Below, in pieces: positions 17,308 to 26,060 of a DNA stretch of 64,000 nt. Source of the stretch: Oscillospiraceae bacterium NTUH-002-81 (lineage in GTDB: Bacteria; Bacillota; Clostridia; Lachnospirales; Lachnospiraceae); contig CP136052.1 in NCBI GenBank assembly GCA_032620915.1, positions 1,712,501 to 1,776,500 of the forward strand, written 5' to 3'. Each line of letters begins with the position of its first letter. Within the stretch, counting starts at the first letter, position 1. A model generated the notes under the pieces. The model was not told the origin of the DNA and did no database searches. It saw only the letters and a list, made by a program, of their open reading frames with translations. The translations under genes and the position numbers were made by a program.

Positions 17308-17679
17308 ATGAAGATTGAATTCACGATACCATTAACACCGAGGACAAAGAAGAACAGCCAGCAGATCATTACAGTGAATGGTCGTTCAATGATTATTCCG
17401 AGCAAGGCGTACAAGCAGTATGAAAAGGACTGCAGACCGTTTCTGCCGTCTGTGGCGTCCATTAACAGCCCGGTAAATGTAAAGGCCATTTACTATATGC
17501 CTACCCACAGAAAAGTGGATCTGTGCAACCTGCACGAGGCCCTGTGTGATGTCCTTGTTCGCCACGGTGTGGTATGTGACGATAACGCAAAGATCATAGC
17601 AGCAATGGACGGTTCGAGGGTTGAGTATGACAAGCTCAACCCTCGAACCGAAGTGACAATTACAGAATTTACAGAATAG
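17308..17679 (+). CDS. rusA: RusA-like Holliday junction resolvase
   Basis: This 123-residue protein has RusA family marks: a strand start IEFTIPLTPRTKKNSQQI, the DLCNLHEALCDVL region with conserved Asp, and DDNAKIIAAMDG with the second Asp pair. RusA cuts four-way junctions, here formed during phage replication and recombination. ATG 17308 is chosen over 17299 because its GGGGAAGG is at a normal distance. Confidence 0.85.
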   Translation: MKIEFTIPLTPRTKKNSQQIITVNGRSMIIPSKAYKQYEKDCRPFLPSVASINSPVNVKAIYYMPTHRKVDLCNLHEALCDVLVRHGVVCDDNAKIIAAMDGSRVEYDKLNPRTEVTITEFTE

Positions 17680-17694
17680 GAAGGTAGTGATCCC

Positions 17695-18594
17695 GTGGGG
17701 CGTGGAGCGCCGAACAAGAAGGGACTGGACTATTTTCCGAAGATGGTCGATTTTTACGAAGACGACCGGATTTTTGATTTACTGGACCGTTACGGCCCAC
17801 TGGGTGTGACCGTGTATGACTGCATACTCTGTATTGTGTATGCACACGGATACTACGCAGAGATCCCCTTGGATAAGCTATCGAAAATGATCGTTAAGAT
17901 GATCGGGAACAAGTGGGTGAAGAATAACAAGGCTGTCGTGCAAGTGGTGCACTTCTGCTCTGAGATAGGTCTCCTTAATGATGACCTCATGACGGAAAAC
18001 ATCATCACCTCTGCTGGTATACAGAAGCGCTATTACGAGATAGCAGTAAAGCGCCTGCGAAGACAGCCCCATACGGATAAATATTGGCTTCTCGGAAAAG
18101 AAGAAAACGTGGAGCCTTTATTAAATGTACCCTTAAATCAAATTTCTTCGGGAAATAAACGAATTAATGCGGAAGAAATTCAAAATAATTCCGCAAAAAG
18201 TACCCTAAAAGAAAAGGTAAAAGAAAAAGATATATATATGGGCCCTCCGGGAGGTGAAAACGCTTTTCGGGATCCCGGCCTTGAAAATGCATTCCAGCTT
18301 TTTGTGGCCTGCCGGGTGAAGAAGTACGGGCCAATGACACCGGAGCAGATTACCGCCCTGCGGAATGACCTGATGGCAATGGCAACGACGGATGCTGAAC
18401 GGCTGGCTATTGTAAATAAATCTGTTGCCGGTGGCTGGAAGAACTTCTATCCGGTGAGCAAGAAATCCGGGAAGAAGCAGGGAACAGAGAAACCAGCAAA
18501 CCGTTTTATCAACTTTGATCAACGCAGCTATGATTTTGAGAAACTGGAGAAGCAGCTGCTGGGCATTGATGAGAAGAAACAAGGGGAGGAATGA
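17695..18594 (+). CDS. Phage replication protein (DUF4373 / Lin1244-type)
   Basis: This 299-residue protein begins at GTG 17695 and has the Lin1244/Lin1753-type N-terminal winged-helix domain (LDYFPKMVDFYEDDRIFDLL...), followed by a low-complexity linker and a C-terminal region with GGWKNFYPV. Such proteins bind the phage origin and help load the host helicase. No separate DnaC-type loader is visible, so loading may depend on this protein and the host. Confidence 0.75.
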   Translation: MGRGAPNKKGLDYFPKMVDFYEDDRIFDLLDRYGPLGVTVYDCILCIVYAHGYYAEIPLDKLSKMIVKMIGNKWVKNNKAVVQVVHFCSEIGLLNDDLMTENIITSAGIQKRYYEIAVKRLRRQPHTDKYWLLGKEENVEPLLNVPLNQISSGNKRINAEEIQNNSAKSTLKEKVKEKDIYMGPPGGENAFRDPGLENAFQLFVACRVKKYGPMTPEQITALRNDLMAMATTDAERLAIVNKSVAGGWKNFYPVSKKSGKKQGTEKPANRFINFDQRSYDFEKLEKQLLGIDEKKQGEE

Positions 18595-19013
18595 TATGGA
18601 TGAATGCAAAGGGATATTTGATGCAGGTGAAGAAACTGGACAGGATGATCCAGAACAAAAAAGCAGAGCTGGAAATGTGGCACTCCATAGCCACCGGGAC
18701 AGGCAGCAAAGCCGACGGGGAACGGGTGCAGTCTTCCGGTAGCCAGCAGAAGATGGAGGATGCCGTGGTTAAGAGCGTGCAGGTGGAATGGGAGATATCG
18801 GACCTGATTGAAAGAAAGAGCCAGATCATCAACACCATTGAGCAGCTGCCGACAGAAGAGTACGATCTCCTGCACCAGAAGTACATCCAGTATTTTGATC
18901 TGGTGGCCATTGCCAAGAAAAGAGGTAAGTCCTATTCCTGGGCAACCACTGTTCACGGCCAGGCCCTGAAGCACCTGCAGGCGATCCTGGACGCGAGAGG
19001 GGAAGAAGAATGA
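18591..19013 (+). CDS. DUF1492/ArpU-like phage late regulator
   Basis: This 140-residue protein has an N-terminal coiled coil (KKLDRMIQNKKAELEMW) and a C-terminal sigma-region-4-like segment (LLHQKYIQYFDLVAIAKKRG, then SYSWATTVHGQAL). DUF1492 and ArpU/RinA proteins activate late structural genes in Gram-positive phages. It overlaps the replication gene by ATGA. The likely target is the set of four TTGTAT repeats before the late promoter at 22389; that link is inferred. Confidence 0.7.
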   Translation: MIWMNAKGYLMQVKKLDRMIQNKKAELEMWHSIATGTGSKADGERVQSSGSQQKMEDAVVKSVQVEWEISDLIERKSQIINTIEQLPTEEYDLLHQKYIQYFDLVAIAKKRGKSYSWATTVHGQALKHLQAILDARGEEE

Positions 19014-19171
19014 AGGGGAAAAGAAACCAGAAGGAAAGAGATCAGATGATGCAGGAAATTCACGACCGGAAAGAAGGGCAATATGATGATTACATCAAGC
19101 ACAAGAATCCGGCAGCAGAGGCGAACTTCCGACGGCCTGCATATGCCTACACGAGGCAGGAGAAAAAGTGA
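19010..19171 (+). CDS. Short charged phage protein
   Basis: This 53-residue, very basic and hydrophilic peptide (MKGKRNQKERDQMMQEIHDR...) overlaps both neighbours at ATGA junctions, which supports real coupled translation. Function unknown. Confidence 0.6.
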   Translation: MKGKRNQKERDQMMQEIHDRKEGQYDDYIKHKNPAAEANFRRPAYAYTRQEKK

Positions 19172-19533
19172 TGGAAGGATATGGTGTGCCGGTATTTGTA
19201 ACGGCAATGATTGTATTTTATGCAGTACTGGCAGTGATCGGTCTGCACCAGTGGAGGAAAGAACGCGTGTATAAAAAGCTTGCGATGCATTGCATCGGCC
19301 TGGATCGGAAAAAGCTGTATACCAGGCACGGAAGAAAGTATTACCGGCCTTACAGGAATTGTTTTGCAACCGGCCGGGAGCATGAAAACTGGGACAAGAT
19401 GGTGGCTGCGGGATATGCGGAGCGTGATTCAGAACAGAACCAGCACGGCGGGTATACATATCACCTGACAGAGGATGGCCGGAAGTGGCTGGGGGATGCG
19501 CTGGGTGTGTGCATTTTGGATGAATGGGAGTGA
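19171..19533 (+). CDS. Membrane-anchored phage hypothetical protein
   Basis: This 120-residue protein has one hydrophobic helix (about 6-24) and a cytoplasmic part rich in Arg, Tyr and His, ending in YTYHLTEDGRKWLGDALG, a winged-helix-like end. The ATG at 19171 overlaps the previous stop. No family recognised. Confidence 0.55.
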   Translation: MEGYGVPVFVTAMIVFYAVLAVIGLHQWRKERVYKKLAMHCIGLDRKKLYTRHGRKYYRPYRNCFATGREHENWDKMVAAGYAERDSEQNQHGGYTYHLTEDGRKWLGDALGVCILDEWE

Positions 19534-19539
19534 AATGAA

Positions 19540-21183
19540 GTGATAAATGGAGAACTGCTGGTTGACAATTTCGCGGGCGGCGGCGGTGCATCTACAGGCA
19601 TCGAAATGGCAACGGGATACAGTGTTGATATAGCTATCAACCATGATCCGGAAGCAATTAGAATGCATAAAGCCAATCATCCCAATACCAAACATTATTG
19701 TGAGGATGTCTGGCAGGTGGATCCAGTTAAGGTCTGTGGGGGTCATCCTGTAGCATTGGCATGGTTTTCGCCGGATTGCAAACATTTCAGTAAGGCTAAA
19801 GGTGGAAAACCTAAGGACAAATTTATCCGCGGTCTGGCATGGGTAGCATGCAGATGGGCTGGGCTTGTTCGACCAAGAGTAATAATGCTGGAAAATGTGG
19901 GGGAATTTAAAACCTGGGGACCGCTGAATCGCAGTCACAGACCGATTAAGGCCAAGCAGGGCGTGACATTCAGGCGGTTTGTTCAGCAGTTGGAGGAGTT
20001 GGGCTATGAAGTACAGTTCCGGGAACTGGTGGCTGCTGACTATGGAGCGCCGACCATGCGGAAGAGATTCTTTCTGATTGCCCGGTGCGACGGTCAGTCG
20101 ATTACGTGGCCGGAACCTACGCATGGACCGACGGACAGCGAAGCAGTTAAGGCTGGTTTGCTTAAACCCTACGTTGGGGCGTATACGCAGATAGATTTTA
20201 GTAAGCCATGCCCGTCAATTTTTGATACGTCAGAGGAAATAAAAGAAAAATACGGTATCCGAGCAGTGAGGCCACTGGCTCCGAAAACGATGGATCGGAT
20301 AGCCAGAGGGTTGAAAAAATTTGTGCTGGATAATCCGGAGCCGTTCGTCGTTTGGAATGAGATGGGAGACGTGAAGAACCCGTACATAGTGATGATTGGT
20401 CAGAATGGATTTATCAAAGATAGAAGCAAAGATGTAAAAGATCCACTCACTACGATTGTAAGCAAGAATGAACACTGCTTGATAGAGCCAAAGCTGGCAC
20501 CATGTATCATGTGTAATAATGAGAACAACTCCGGGGCGCACGTAGAGAGCCCGCTCCCGACCATTACAACGGGGAACCGAAATTTCGTGGTGTCGCCGAT
20601 GCTGATACAGTACCATTCCGAGACAACCAAAGATGAAACGCGGGGACAGACAATCTCAGAACCAATCATGACTGTAGATGCTTCCAACAGATATGGTCTG
20701 GCTATGCCATTTCTTAGTAAGTTTTATAAGTCTGGCACTGGACAAGATTTAAGGGAGCCGTTGCATACTGTAACCACGTCACCGGGACACTTCGGGGAAG
20801 TCAGGGTATTTCTGGCGAAATATTATGGACAGGGAACCGGACAGGATATCAGAGAACCTTTGGATACAGTTACATCCAAGGATAGATTTGGACTTGTGAC
20901 TGTTTATGGTGTGGATTATCAAATTGTAGATATCGGACTTCGAATGTTAGAACCGAAGGAGCTATACGGTTGCCAGGGGTTTCCTGAAGATTACATAATC
21001 GATCACGATTGTACTGGGAAGGTTTACAGTCGGAGTGAACAGGTTAAACGATGCGGAAATGCTGTGTGTCCGCCAATACCTGCGGCATTGGTCAAGGCAA
21101 ATTTACCAGAGCTGTGCGTTGCACAGAGAACAGGGAATATCGTGATAAAAGAGGAGGACACGGGGCAGTTAAGACTTGCATGA
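19540..21183 (+). CDS. C5 cytosine DNA methyltransferase with internal repeats
   Basis: This 547-residue protein has motif I FAGGGGASTGIE (11-22), motif IV SPDCKHFS with catalytic Cys80, motif VI ENVGEF (118) and a C-terminal motif near RCGNAVCPP. Between about 300 and 460, where a target-recognition domain is expected, it has five repeats of the form PL-x-T-I/V, beginning near residues 302, 338, 375, 407 and 440. It should protect phage DNA from host restriction by methylating cytosine; the target site cannot be read. GTG start at 19540 after GGGAGTGAAATGAA. No paired endonuclease is present, so it is an orphan methylase. Confidence 0.85.
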   Translation: MINGELLVDNFAGGGGASTGIEMATGYSVDIAINHDPEAIRMHKANHPNTKHYCEDVWQVDPVKVCGGHPVALAWFSPDCKHFSKAKGGKPKDKFIRGLAWVACRWAGLVRPRVIMLENVGEFKTWGPLNRSHRPIKAKQGVTFRRFVQQLEELGYEVQFRELVAADYGAPTMRKRFFLIARCDGQSITWPEPTHGPTDSEAVKAGLLKPYVGAYTQIDFSKPCPSIFDTSEEIKEKYGIRAVRPLAPKTMDRIARGLKKFVLDNPEPFVVWNEMGDVKNPYIVMIGQNGFIKDRSKDVKDPLTTIVSKNEHCLIEPKLAPCIMCNNENNSGAHVESPLPTITTGNRNFVVSPMLIQYHSETTKDETRGQTISEPIMTVDASNRYGLAMPFLSKFYKSGTGQDLREPLHTVTTSPGHFGEVRVFLAKYYGQGTGQDIREPLDTVTSKDRFGLVTVYGVDYQIVDIGLRMLEPKELYGCQGFPEDYIIDHDCTGKVYSRSEQVKRCGNAVCPPIPAALVKANLPELCVAQRTGNIVIKEEDTGQLRLA

Positions 21184-21222
21184 TAATCGTGTTTGAAAAT
21201 TGAGAAAGGTGTTTAGAAAAAA

Positions 21223-21360
21223 ATGAGCGTGTTATGGTTTTTAATTCTCTATAACGCATGGAAAAGTGGAATAGAAATTTCAGATATGGCGTTTTTGATG
21301 ACTTCGATTTTCTATGTCGGGGATTGCATACTTATTATGTCGGGAAAAATGAAAGGGTGA
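21223..21360 (+). CDS. Very small membrane peptide
   Basis: This 45-residue peptide (MSVLWFLILYNAWKSGIEIS...) has two hydrophobic segments. Its ribosome site is weak (AAAGGTG about 14 bp upstream). It fills the gap between the methylase and ASCH genes. Function unknown. Confidence 0.4.
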   Translation: MSVLWFLILYNAWKSGIEISDMAFLMTSIFYVGDCILIMSGKMKG

Positions 21361-21367
21361 GGAGAAG

Positions 21368-21973
21368 ATGGCAATTAAGCCTATTTTGTTTAATGGAGAG
21401 ATGGTTCGAGCGATTCTGGACGGGCGAAAGATTTGCACCAGGCGATTGGTTAAGCATAATGTTGATGCGGTGTTGAACAGTCCATATCACATGGAGCATC
21501 CAGAGACGGAGGACGTATGGCTTATAAAAAGACTGTGTAGAGCTCCGTATGATCCAGGAGATATTCTGTATGTTAGGGAGACGTGGGATTGGGATCCGGA
21601 TAATGAGGTAGCAAAAACTTATTATTATAAAGCAGACGGGGATTTAAGACCGGAGGGATATAAAGGAATGGGCTGGTTGCCATCCATCCACATGCCGAAA
21701 GAAGCGGCGAGAATCTGGTTAAAGGTGACGGATGTCAGAGTGGAACGGCTGCAAGATATCACGGCAGAGCAGATCTTGAAAGAAGGTATCGGGCTGACGC
21801 AGGATATGATTGAAAGTGTGAAAGAAATGAAAGAACACTGTGATATACCATTCGCAGCTACGTGGAATCATACTCTTAAAAAATCCGATCTTGACCGTTA
21901 TGGATGGGCCGCGAATCCGTGGGTATGGGTTATCGAATTTGAGCGTTGTGAGAAACCAAAGGAGGCAGAGTGA
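21368..21973 (+). CDS. ASCH-domain phage protein
   Basis: This 201-residue protein starts MAIKPILFNGEMVRAILDGR-K-CTRR and has PGDILYVRETW, IWLKVTDVRVERL and WVWVIEFER, the ASCH/PUA-like pattern. ASCH domains bind nucleic acids and act in RNA metabolism; phage members have no settled role. GGTGAGGAGAAG precedes the ATG. Confidence 0.78.
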   Translation: MAIKPILFNGEMVRAILDGRKICTRRLVKHNVDAVLNSPYHMEHPETEDVWLIKRLCRAPYDPGDILYVRETWDWDPDNEVAKTYYYKADGDLRPEGYKGMGWLPSIHMPKEAARIWLKVTDVRVERLQDITAEQILKEGIGLTQDMIESVKEMKEHCDIPFAATWNHTLKKSDLDRYGWAANPWVWVIEFERCEKPKEAE

Positions 21974-22081
21974 GTGAAGGATAAAGAGTGCCTGACCTGC
22001 GAAAAGGTCATTGACTGTCCGGGAAAGAGAGAGGGAGTGAAGGAATGCTTATTTTACAAGCCGAGGAAGAAAGAGACGTAA
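21974..22081 (+). CDS. Tiny Cys-rich phage peptide
   Basis: This 35-residue peptide starts at GTG 21974 after AAAGGAGGCAGAGT and has four Cys in a CxxC-x6-C-x9-C array, suggesting a single zinc site. It overlaps the next gene. Short Cys-rich peptides of this form are common before terminase genes in such phages. Confidence 0.55.
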   Translation: MKDKECLTCEKVIDCPGKREGVKECLFYKPRKKET

Positions 22082-22350
22082 GGGCGGAGGAATCGGAGCA
22101 GATCAAAGCGGCAAAGCGGCGGCTCTTGCTGTCCATGGTCGAAGCCGGGAAGAGAAAGGCATTTATGGCCAGCGTGCTGCACGTAGATGTGGAGGAGCTG
22201 GACGAAATGATAAAGGCTGCGAGGATGGAGGCGTACAACAAAAAACACAATCTGGGAGATCAGCTGCTCTTTGAATGGGATCAGATGCACAGGGCTTACG
22301 TAAGATACCGGCAGAAACATCCGAAAAAAAGTTCGGAAAATTGTATGTGA
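22045..22350 (+). CDS. Conserved phage protein before the terminase genes
   Basis: This 101-residue, highly helical, charged protein has a possible helix-turn-helix (KAFMASVLHVDVEELDEMI). GGGAGTGAAGG precedes the ATG. The first of four TTGTAT repeats lies across its last codons. A DNA-binding or packaging-related role would fit but is unproven. Confidence 0.6.
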   Translation: MLILQAEEERDVRAEESEQIKAAKRRLLLSMVEAGKRKAFMASVLHVDVEELDEMIKAARMEAYNKKHNLGDQLLFEWDQMHRAYVRYRQKHPKKSSENCM

Positions 22351-22377
22351 TTGTATATAGGTTGTATATATTTGTAT
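22341..22377 (+). promoter_or_regulatory. Four phased TTGTAT boxes, late activator site
   Basis: TTGTAT occurs at 22341, 22351, 22362 and 22372, spaced 10, 11 and 10 bp, so all lie on one face of the helix. They end 12 bp before the -35 element of the late promoter. This is the form of an ArpU/RinA-type activator site; the candidate protein is encoded at 18591-19013. Confidence 0.65.
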
Positions 22378-22388
22378 GTACGTTGACC

Positions 22389-22417
22389 TTGACGCACGAT
22401 TTCGGGCGTTTTATAAT
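22389..22417 (+). promoter_or_regulatory. Late promoter
   Basis: TTGACG (22389-22394), a 17-bp spacer and TATAAT (22412-22417). It faces the terminase and all structural genes. The rest of the 22351-22613 gap is a leader with no supported gene. Confidence 0.75.
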
Positions 22418-22613
22418 ATAATTATCAAATTGTAGCTAAGGCTTCGCTGTTATCCATTTCGGCGGGGGCCTTTTTCCTTGCCCCTGCGGGTGTTCCTCCC
22501 GTTTCAGATTCATGTATATGCCATCTGCAGGGCCTTTGATAAAGAGACACAGGCAGTCCTCCGGGGCTGCTTTTCTTATGCAACAAAACCGACAAAGACA
22601 AGAGGTGGTGATG

Positions 22614-23321
22614 ATGGCCAGAGCGCCGGATAAAAGAATAGAGCAGGCAAAAGAGATGTACCTGCAGGGGCAGAAGTTGGTTGAGATTGCAAGTCAACTA
22701 AACCTGCCGGAGGGGACGGTCCGGCGCTGGAAGTGCACGCACAAGTGGGAAAACGAACGTTCGGGTAATAAAAACGAGCGTTCGAAAAAACGGAAAAGGG
22801 GTGCGCAGCCTGGCAATAAGAACAGCCATGGAGGACCGCCGGGGAATAAAAAGGCGGAGAAGTATGGATTCTTCTCCAAGTACCTCCCAGATGAAACCAG
22901 AGAGATTTTTCATGCCATTGAAGACGCCGACCCGTTGGATCTTCTATGGCACCAGATCCAGATTGCGTATGCAGCCATCATTCGGGCGCAGCGGATTGCC
23001 TATGTGAAAGATCAGCAGGATAAGACGGTGGAGAAGGTTGAGGAGAAAAAAGGCAAAGTGAGCGGGGAACGCTGGGAGGTGCAGGAGGCATGGGACAAGC
23101 AGGCAAGTTTCATGAAGGCCCAGGCCCGTGCTCAAGGAGAATTGCGCAGCATGATCAAGCAGTATGACGAGATGCTGCATAAGGACTGGGAAGCTGCTTC
23201 GGAAGAGCAGAAGAGCCGGATCGCACAGCTTAAGGCACAGACTGATAAGCTTACCGGCAATAATTCCGAGGTTGAGGACATGAGCGAAATCGAGGGGGAT
23301 ATTTATGGTGGTGAACAATAG
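22614..23321 (+). CDS. Terminase small subunit
   Basis: This 235-residue protein starts at 22614 after AAGAGGTGGTG. It has a helix-turn-helix (LVEIASQLNLPEGTVRRWKC), a basic Asn/Gly-rich linker (RGAQPGNKNSHGGPPGNKKA) and a long coiled-coil C-terminus. PBSX/YqaS-type small subunits bind phage DNA at pac or cos and hand it to the motor. It overlaps the large-subunit gene by 17 bp. Confidence 0.85.
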   Translation: MARAPDKRIEQAKEMYLQGQKLVEIASQLNLPEGTVRRWKCTHKWENERSGNKNERSKKRKRGAQPGNKNSHGGPPGNKKAEKYGFFSKYLPDETREIFHAIEDADPLDLLWHQIQIAYAAIIRAQRIAYVKDQQDKTVEKVEEKKGKVSGERWEVQEAWDKQASFMKAQARAQGELRSMIKQYDEMLHKDWEAASEEQKSRIAQLKAQTDKLTGNNSEVEDMSEIEGDIYGGEQ

Positions 23322-24686
23322 GTATACCTCCAAAAAGACCATATCTTTCCGCTTTTCGGACAAGCATAAGGAGTACATCAGGAAGTGCGAGCGCTGCATG
23401 TTCAATGTGGCCGAGGGCGCGGTGCGTGCTGGCAAGACGGTGGACAATATCTTCGCTTTTGCCCATGAACTGAAAACTACGCCGGACAGGATCCATCTGG
23501 CAACAGGTTCCACAGTGGCCAACGCCAAGCTGAATATTGGTGACTGCAATGGTATGGGCCTGGAGTGGATTTTTTTCGTGGGCAATGCCACTGGGGCAAG
23601 TACAAAGATAACGAGGCTTTGTTTGTTAAGGGCCCGGCAACCAGGTGGTGCCAGCGGATTGTGATCTTCGCCGGAGCTGCCAAGGCGGACAGTTACAAAA
23701 AAATCCGAGGCAACTCTTATGGTATGTGGATTGCCACGGAGATCAATTTGCACCATGTGGATACGATCAAGGAGGCTATGAACCGGCAGCTGGCTGCCAG
23801 GCGGTTGAAAATATTCTGGGATTTAAACCCGGACAATCCGCGGGCACCGATCTATTCGGAGTACATTGACAAGTACCAGAAACAGCAGGAAGCCGGGAGT
23901 TTTCCTGGTGGATACAATTACATGCACTGTACGATCTACGACAATGTCAATATCCCGCCGGAGCGGTTGCGGGAAATAGAAAGCAGGTATGACGTCAATT
24001 CCATCTGGTACATGCGGGACATCAAGGGAATGCGCGTTGTGGCCAACGGCCTGATATACCGCCGGTTCGCGGATGCGATCAGCACGGGAAATAACAGTTT
24101 TGCAATAAAAACCAAACCGGTTGATCTCATGGAAATTATCTTGGGCATTGACTTCGGCGGCAGCGGTTCCGGTCATTCATTCACGGCCACGGCCATCACG
24201 CGAGGTTACCAGAAAGTGATCGCCCTGGCATCGGAGTGGATTGCCTGCAAAGATGAGGCCGGAAACCAGATAGAGATCGATCCAGAGATGCTGGGAATTC
24301 TGTTTTGTAATTTCTGCCAGCGGATTCTGGGCCAATATGGCTATATCACGATTGTGTATGCGGACAGCGCAGAGCAGACGCTGATTGCCGGTATCCGTAG
24401 CAGCCTGCGGAAGAATGGCCTGTCATGGGTGCGGGTAGAGAATGCTATGAAAACAGAGATTAACGACCGGATCAATGCAACAGCGATCCTGATGGCACAG
24501 GGGCGTTTTGGGTATGTCGAGGGACAGTGCGATAGCTTGGTAAATGCTTTATGTACGGCTGTGTGGGATCCGAAAGAACTGACAAAAAACGTCCGTTTGG
24601 ACGATGGAACCAGCGACATTGATTCGCTGGATAGTTTTGAATATACGTTTGAGCGGCAAATCAGTCAGCTCATCAGGTACGGGTAG
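23305..24686 (+). pseudogene. Terminase large subunit, one frame break
   Basis: Frames 23305-23664 and 23565-24686 join within the T7 run at 23570-23576 (GLEWIF / RGQCHWGKYK), giving about 460 residues. Walker A is GAVRAGKT (38-45); further parts include FWDLNPDNPRAPIY and a nuclease domain beginning ILGIDFGGSGSGHSFTATA. The ATPase drives DNA into the head and the nuclease cuts it. The frames differ by one base missing or two extra in the run. The rest of the packaging and head set is intact, so an assembly indel is more likely than decay. Confidence 0.88.
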
Positions 24687-24695
24687 GTGATGGTG

Positions 24696-26060
24696 ATGAA
24701 ATATACAACAATGTATCAGGCAATCAAGAAGGTTCTGGATAAAGACGAACAGATTGATTATGCGATGTCGGGAGATACGGCGGCGCTGATCGAATTGTGG
24801 TCGAGGGTTTATGCAGGGCAGGCGCCATGGCTTGATAAGACAACGGACAGCGCAGGTATTGCGGCGTCAGTGTCAATGGAGATCGCCAGATTGGTGACGC
24901 TGGAGATGCAGAGCAAAGTCGAGGGCAGTGGCCGGGCCTCTTATCTGGATAAAACTTACCAGAGCGTACTTGGAAAACTCAGGGTGCAGACAGAATATGC
25001 TTTTGCAAAGGGCAATATGGCTTTTAAACCATATGTAACTCCGAGTGGTATTTCTGTTCAGTACATACAGGCAGACCACTTCTTTCCCCTGTCATTTGAT
25101 ACGGAGCAGATCACAGATTGCGCATTCCTGGATCAGTTCAGGCGAGGGGATGAGATCTACAGCCGGATTGAACGGCATACACTGCGAGGCAGGCAGCTGA
25201 TTATCCGAAACAAGGCATTTATGTCCAGGACAGATGGTGTGCTGGGCAGTGAGGTGCAGATCGGGAGCGTGCCAAAGTGGTCGGAGTTGTCGGCGGAAAT
25301 GCGGGTTGATGGTGTCAGCAAGCTGCCTTTTGGGTATTTTGCGGTGCCCATCGGTAATGACAGGGATCCGGCCAGTCCGCTGGGGGTATCGGTGTTTTCC
25401 CGAGCTCTTGAAAAGATCAGGGAGGCAGATAAGAGATATTCACAGATCAACTGGGAATATGCCTCCAAAGAGACCGCGGTGCATATCGCACAGAGCCTGC
25501 TGAAATACCGAAAGGATACAGATGCCTTTGAGTATCCGGGCGGCAAGGACCGGCTGTACCGTGCGGTGGAATACAATGCCGGGGCAACAGATAAGCCTTA
25601 CATGGATGTGTTTTCACCGGAAATCCGTGATGCGTCCTTTTACAACGGTTGGAATCATCAGCTTCGCTCCATCGAATTTGACTGCAATCTGGCCTATGGT
25701 ACGCTGTCTGATCCGAATAATACGGACAAGACGGCAGAGGAGATCAAGGCAAGTAAGCAGCGGTCGTACTCCTTCGTGCAGAGCTGCCAGACGGCGCTGC
25801 AGAGAGCGTTGGAAGATCTGGTGGATGCAACAGCCTTCTGGTGCGATATTTACAGCCTGTGCCCGGCTGGCACTTATCATACGTCCTTTGTCTGGGACGA
25901 CAGCATTGTGGTTGACACGGAAAAAGAACGGGCGACAGATCGAGCTGATGTGGCCATGGGCGCCATGTCCTTGGTAGAGTACCGCATGAAATGGTATGGT
26001 GAAACCGAAGAACAGGCAAAAGCCGCCGTGCAGCGGCCAGAAGAGACGGTGGTTGAATGA
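24696..26060 (+). CDS. Phage portal protein
   Basis: This 454-residue protein follows terminase directly. It has the SPP1 gp6-type layout: an N-terminal region with LIELWSRVYAGQAPWL, a central beta region, a helical stem near 250-350, and a C-terminal acidic helix. Twelve copies form the ring through which DNA enters. The ATG at 24696 is preferred over GTG 24687 because GGTGATGG lies at proper distance. Overlaps the next gene by four bases. Confidence 0.85.
   Translation: MKYTTMYQAIKKVLDKDEQIDYAMSGDTAALIELWSRVYAGQAPWLDKTTDSAGIAASVSMEIARLVTLEMQSKVEGSGRASYLDKTYQSVLGKLRVQTEYAFAKGNMAFKPYVTPSGISVQYIQADHFFPLSFDTEQITDCAFLDQFRRGDEIYSRIERHTLRGRQLIIRNKAFMSRTDGVLGSEVQIGSVPKWSELSAEMRVDGVSKLPFGYFAVPIGNDRDPASPLGVSVFSRALEKIREADKRYSQINWEYASKETAVHIAQSLLKYRKDTDAFEYPGGKDRLYRAVEYNAGATDKPYMDVFSPEIRDASFYNGWNHQLRSIEFDCNLAYGTLSDPNNTDKTAEEIKASKQRSYSFVQSCQTALQRALEDLVDATAFWCDIYSLCPAGTYHTSFVWDDSIVVDTEKERATDRADVAMGAMSLVEYRMKWYGETEEQAKAAVQRPEETVVE

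Noticed and set aside
19540..21973. Restriction-modification system
   Set aside because: No endonuclease-like gene lies next to the methylase; the neighbouring ASCH protein has no nuclease motif, so an orphan phage methylase is the better reading.
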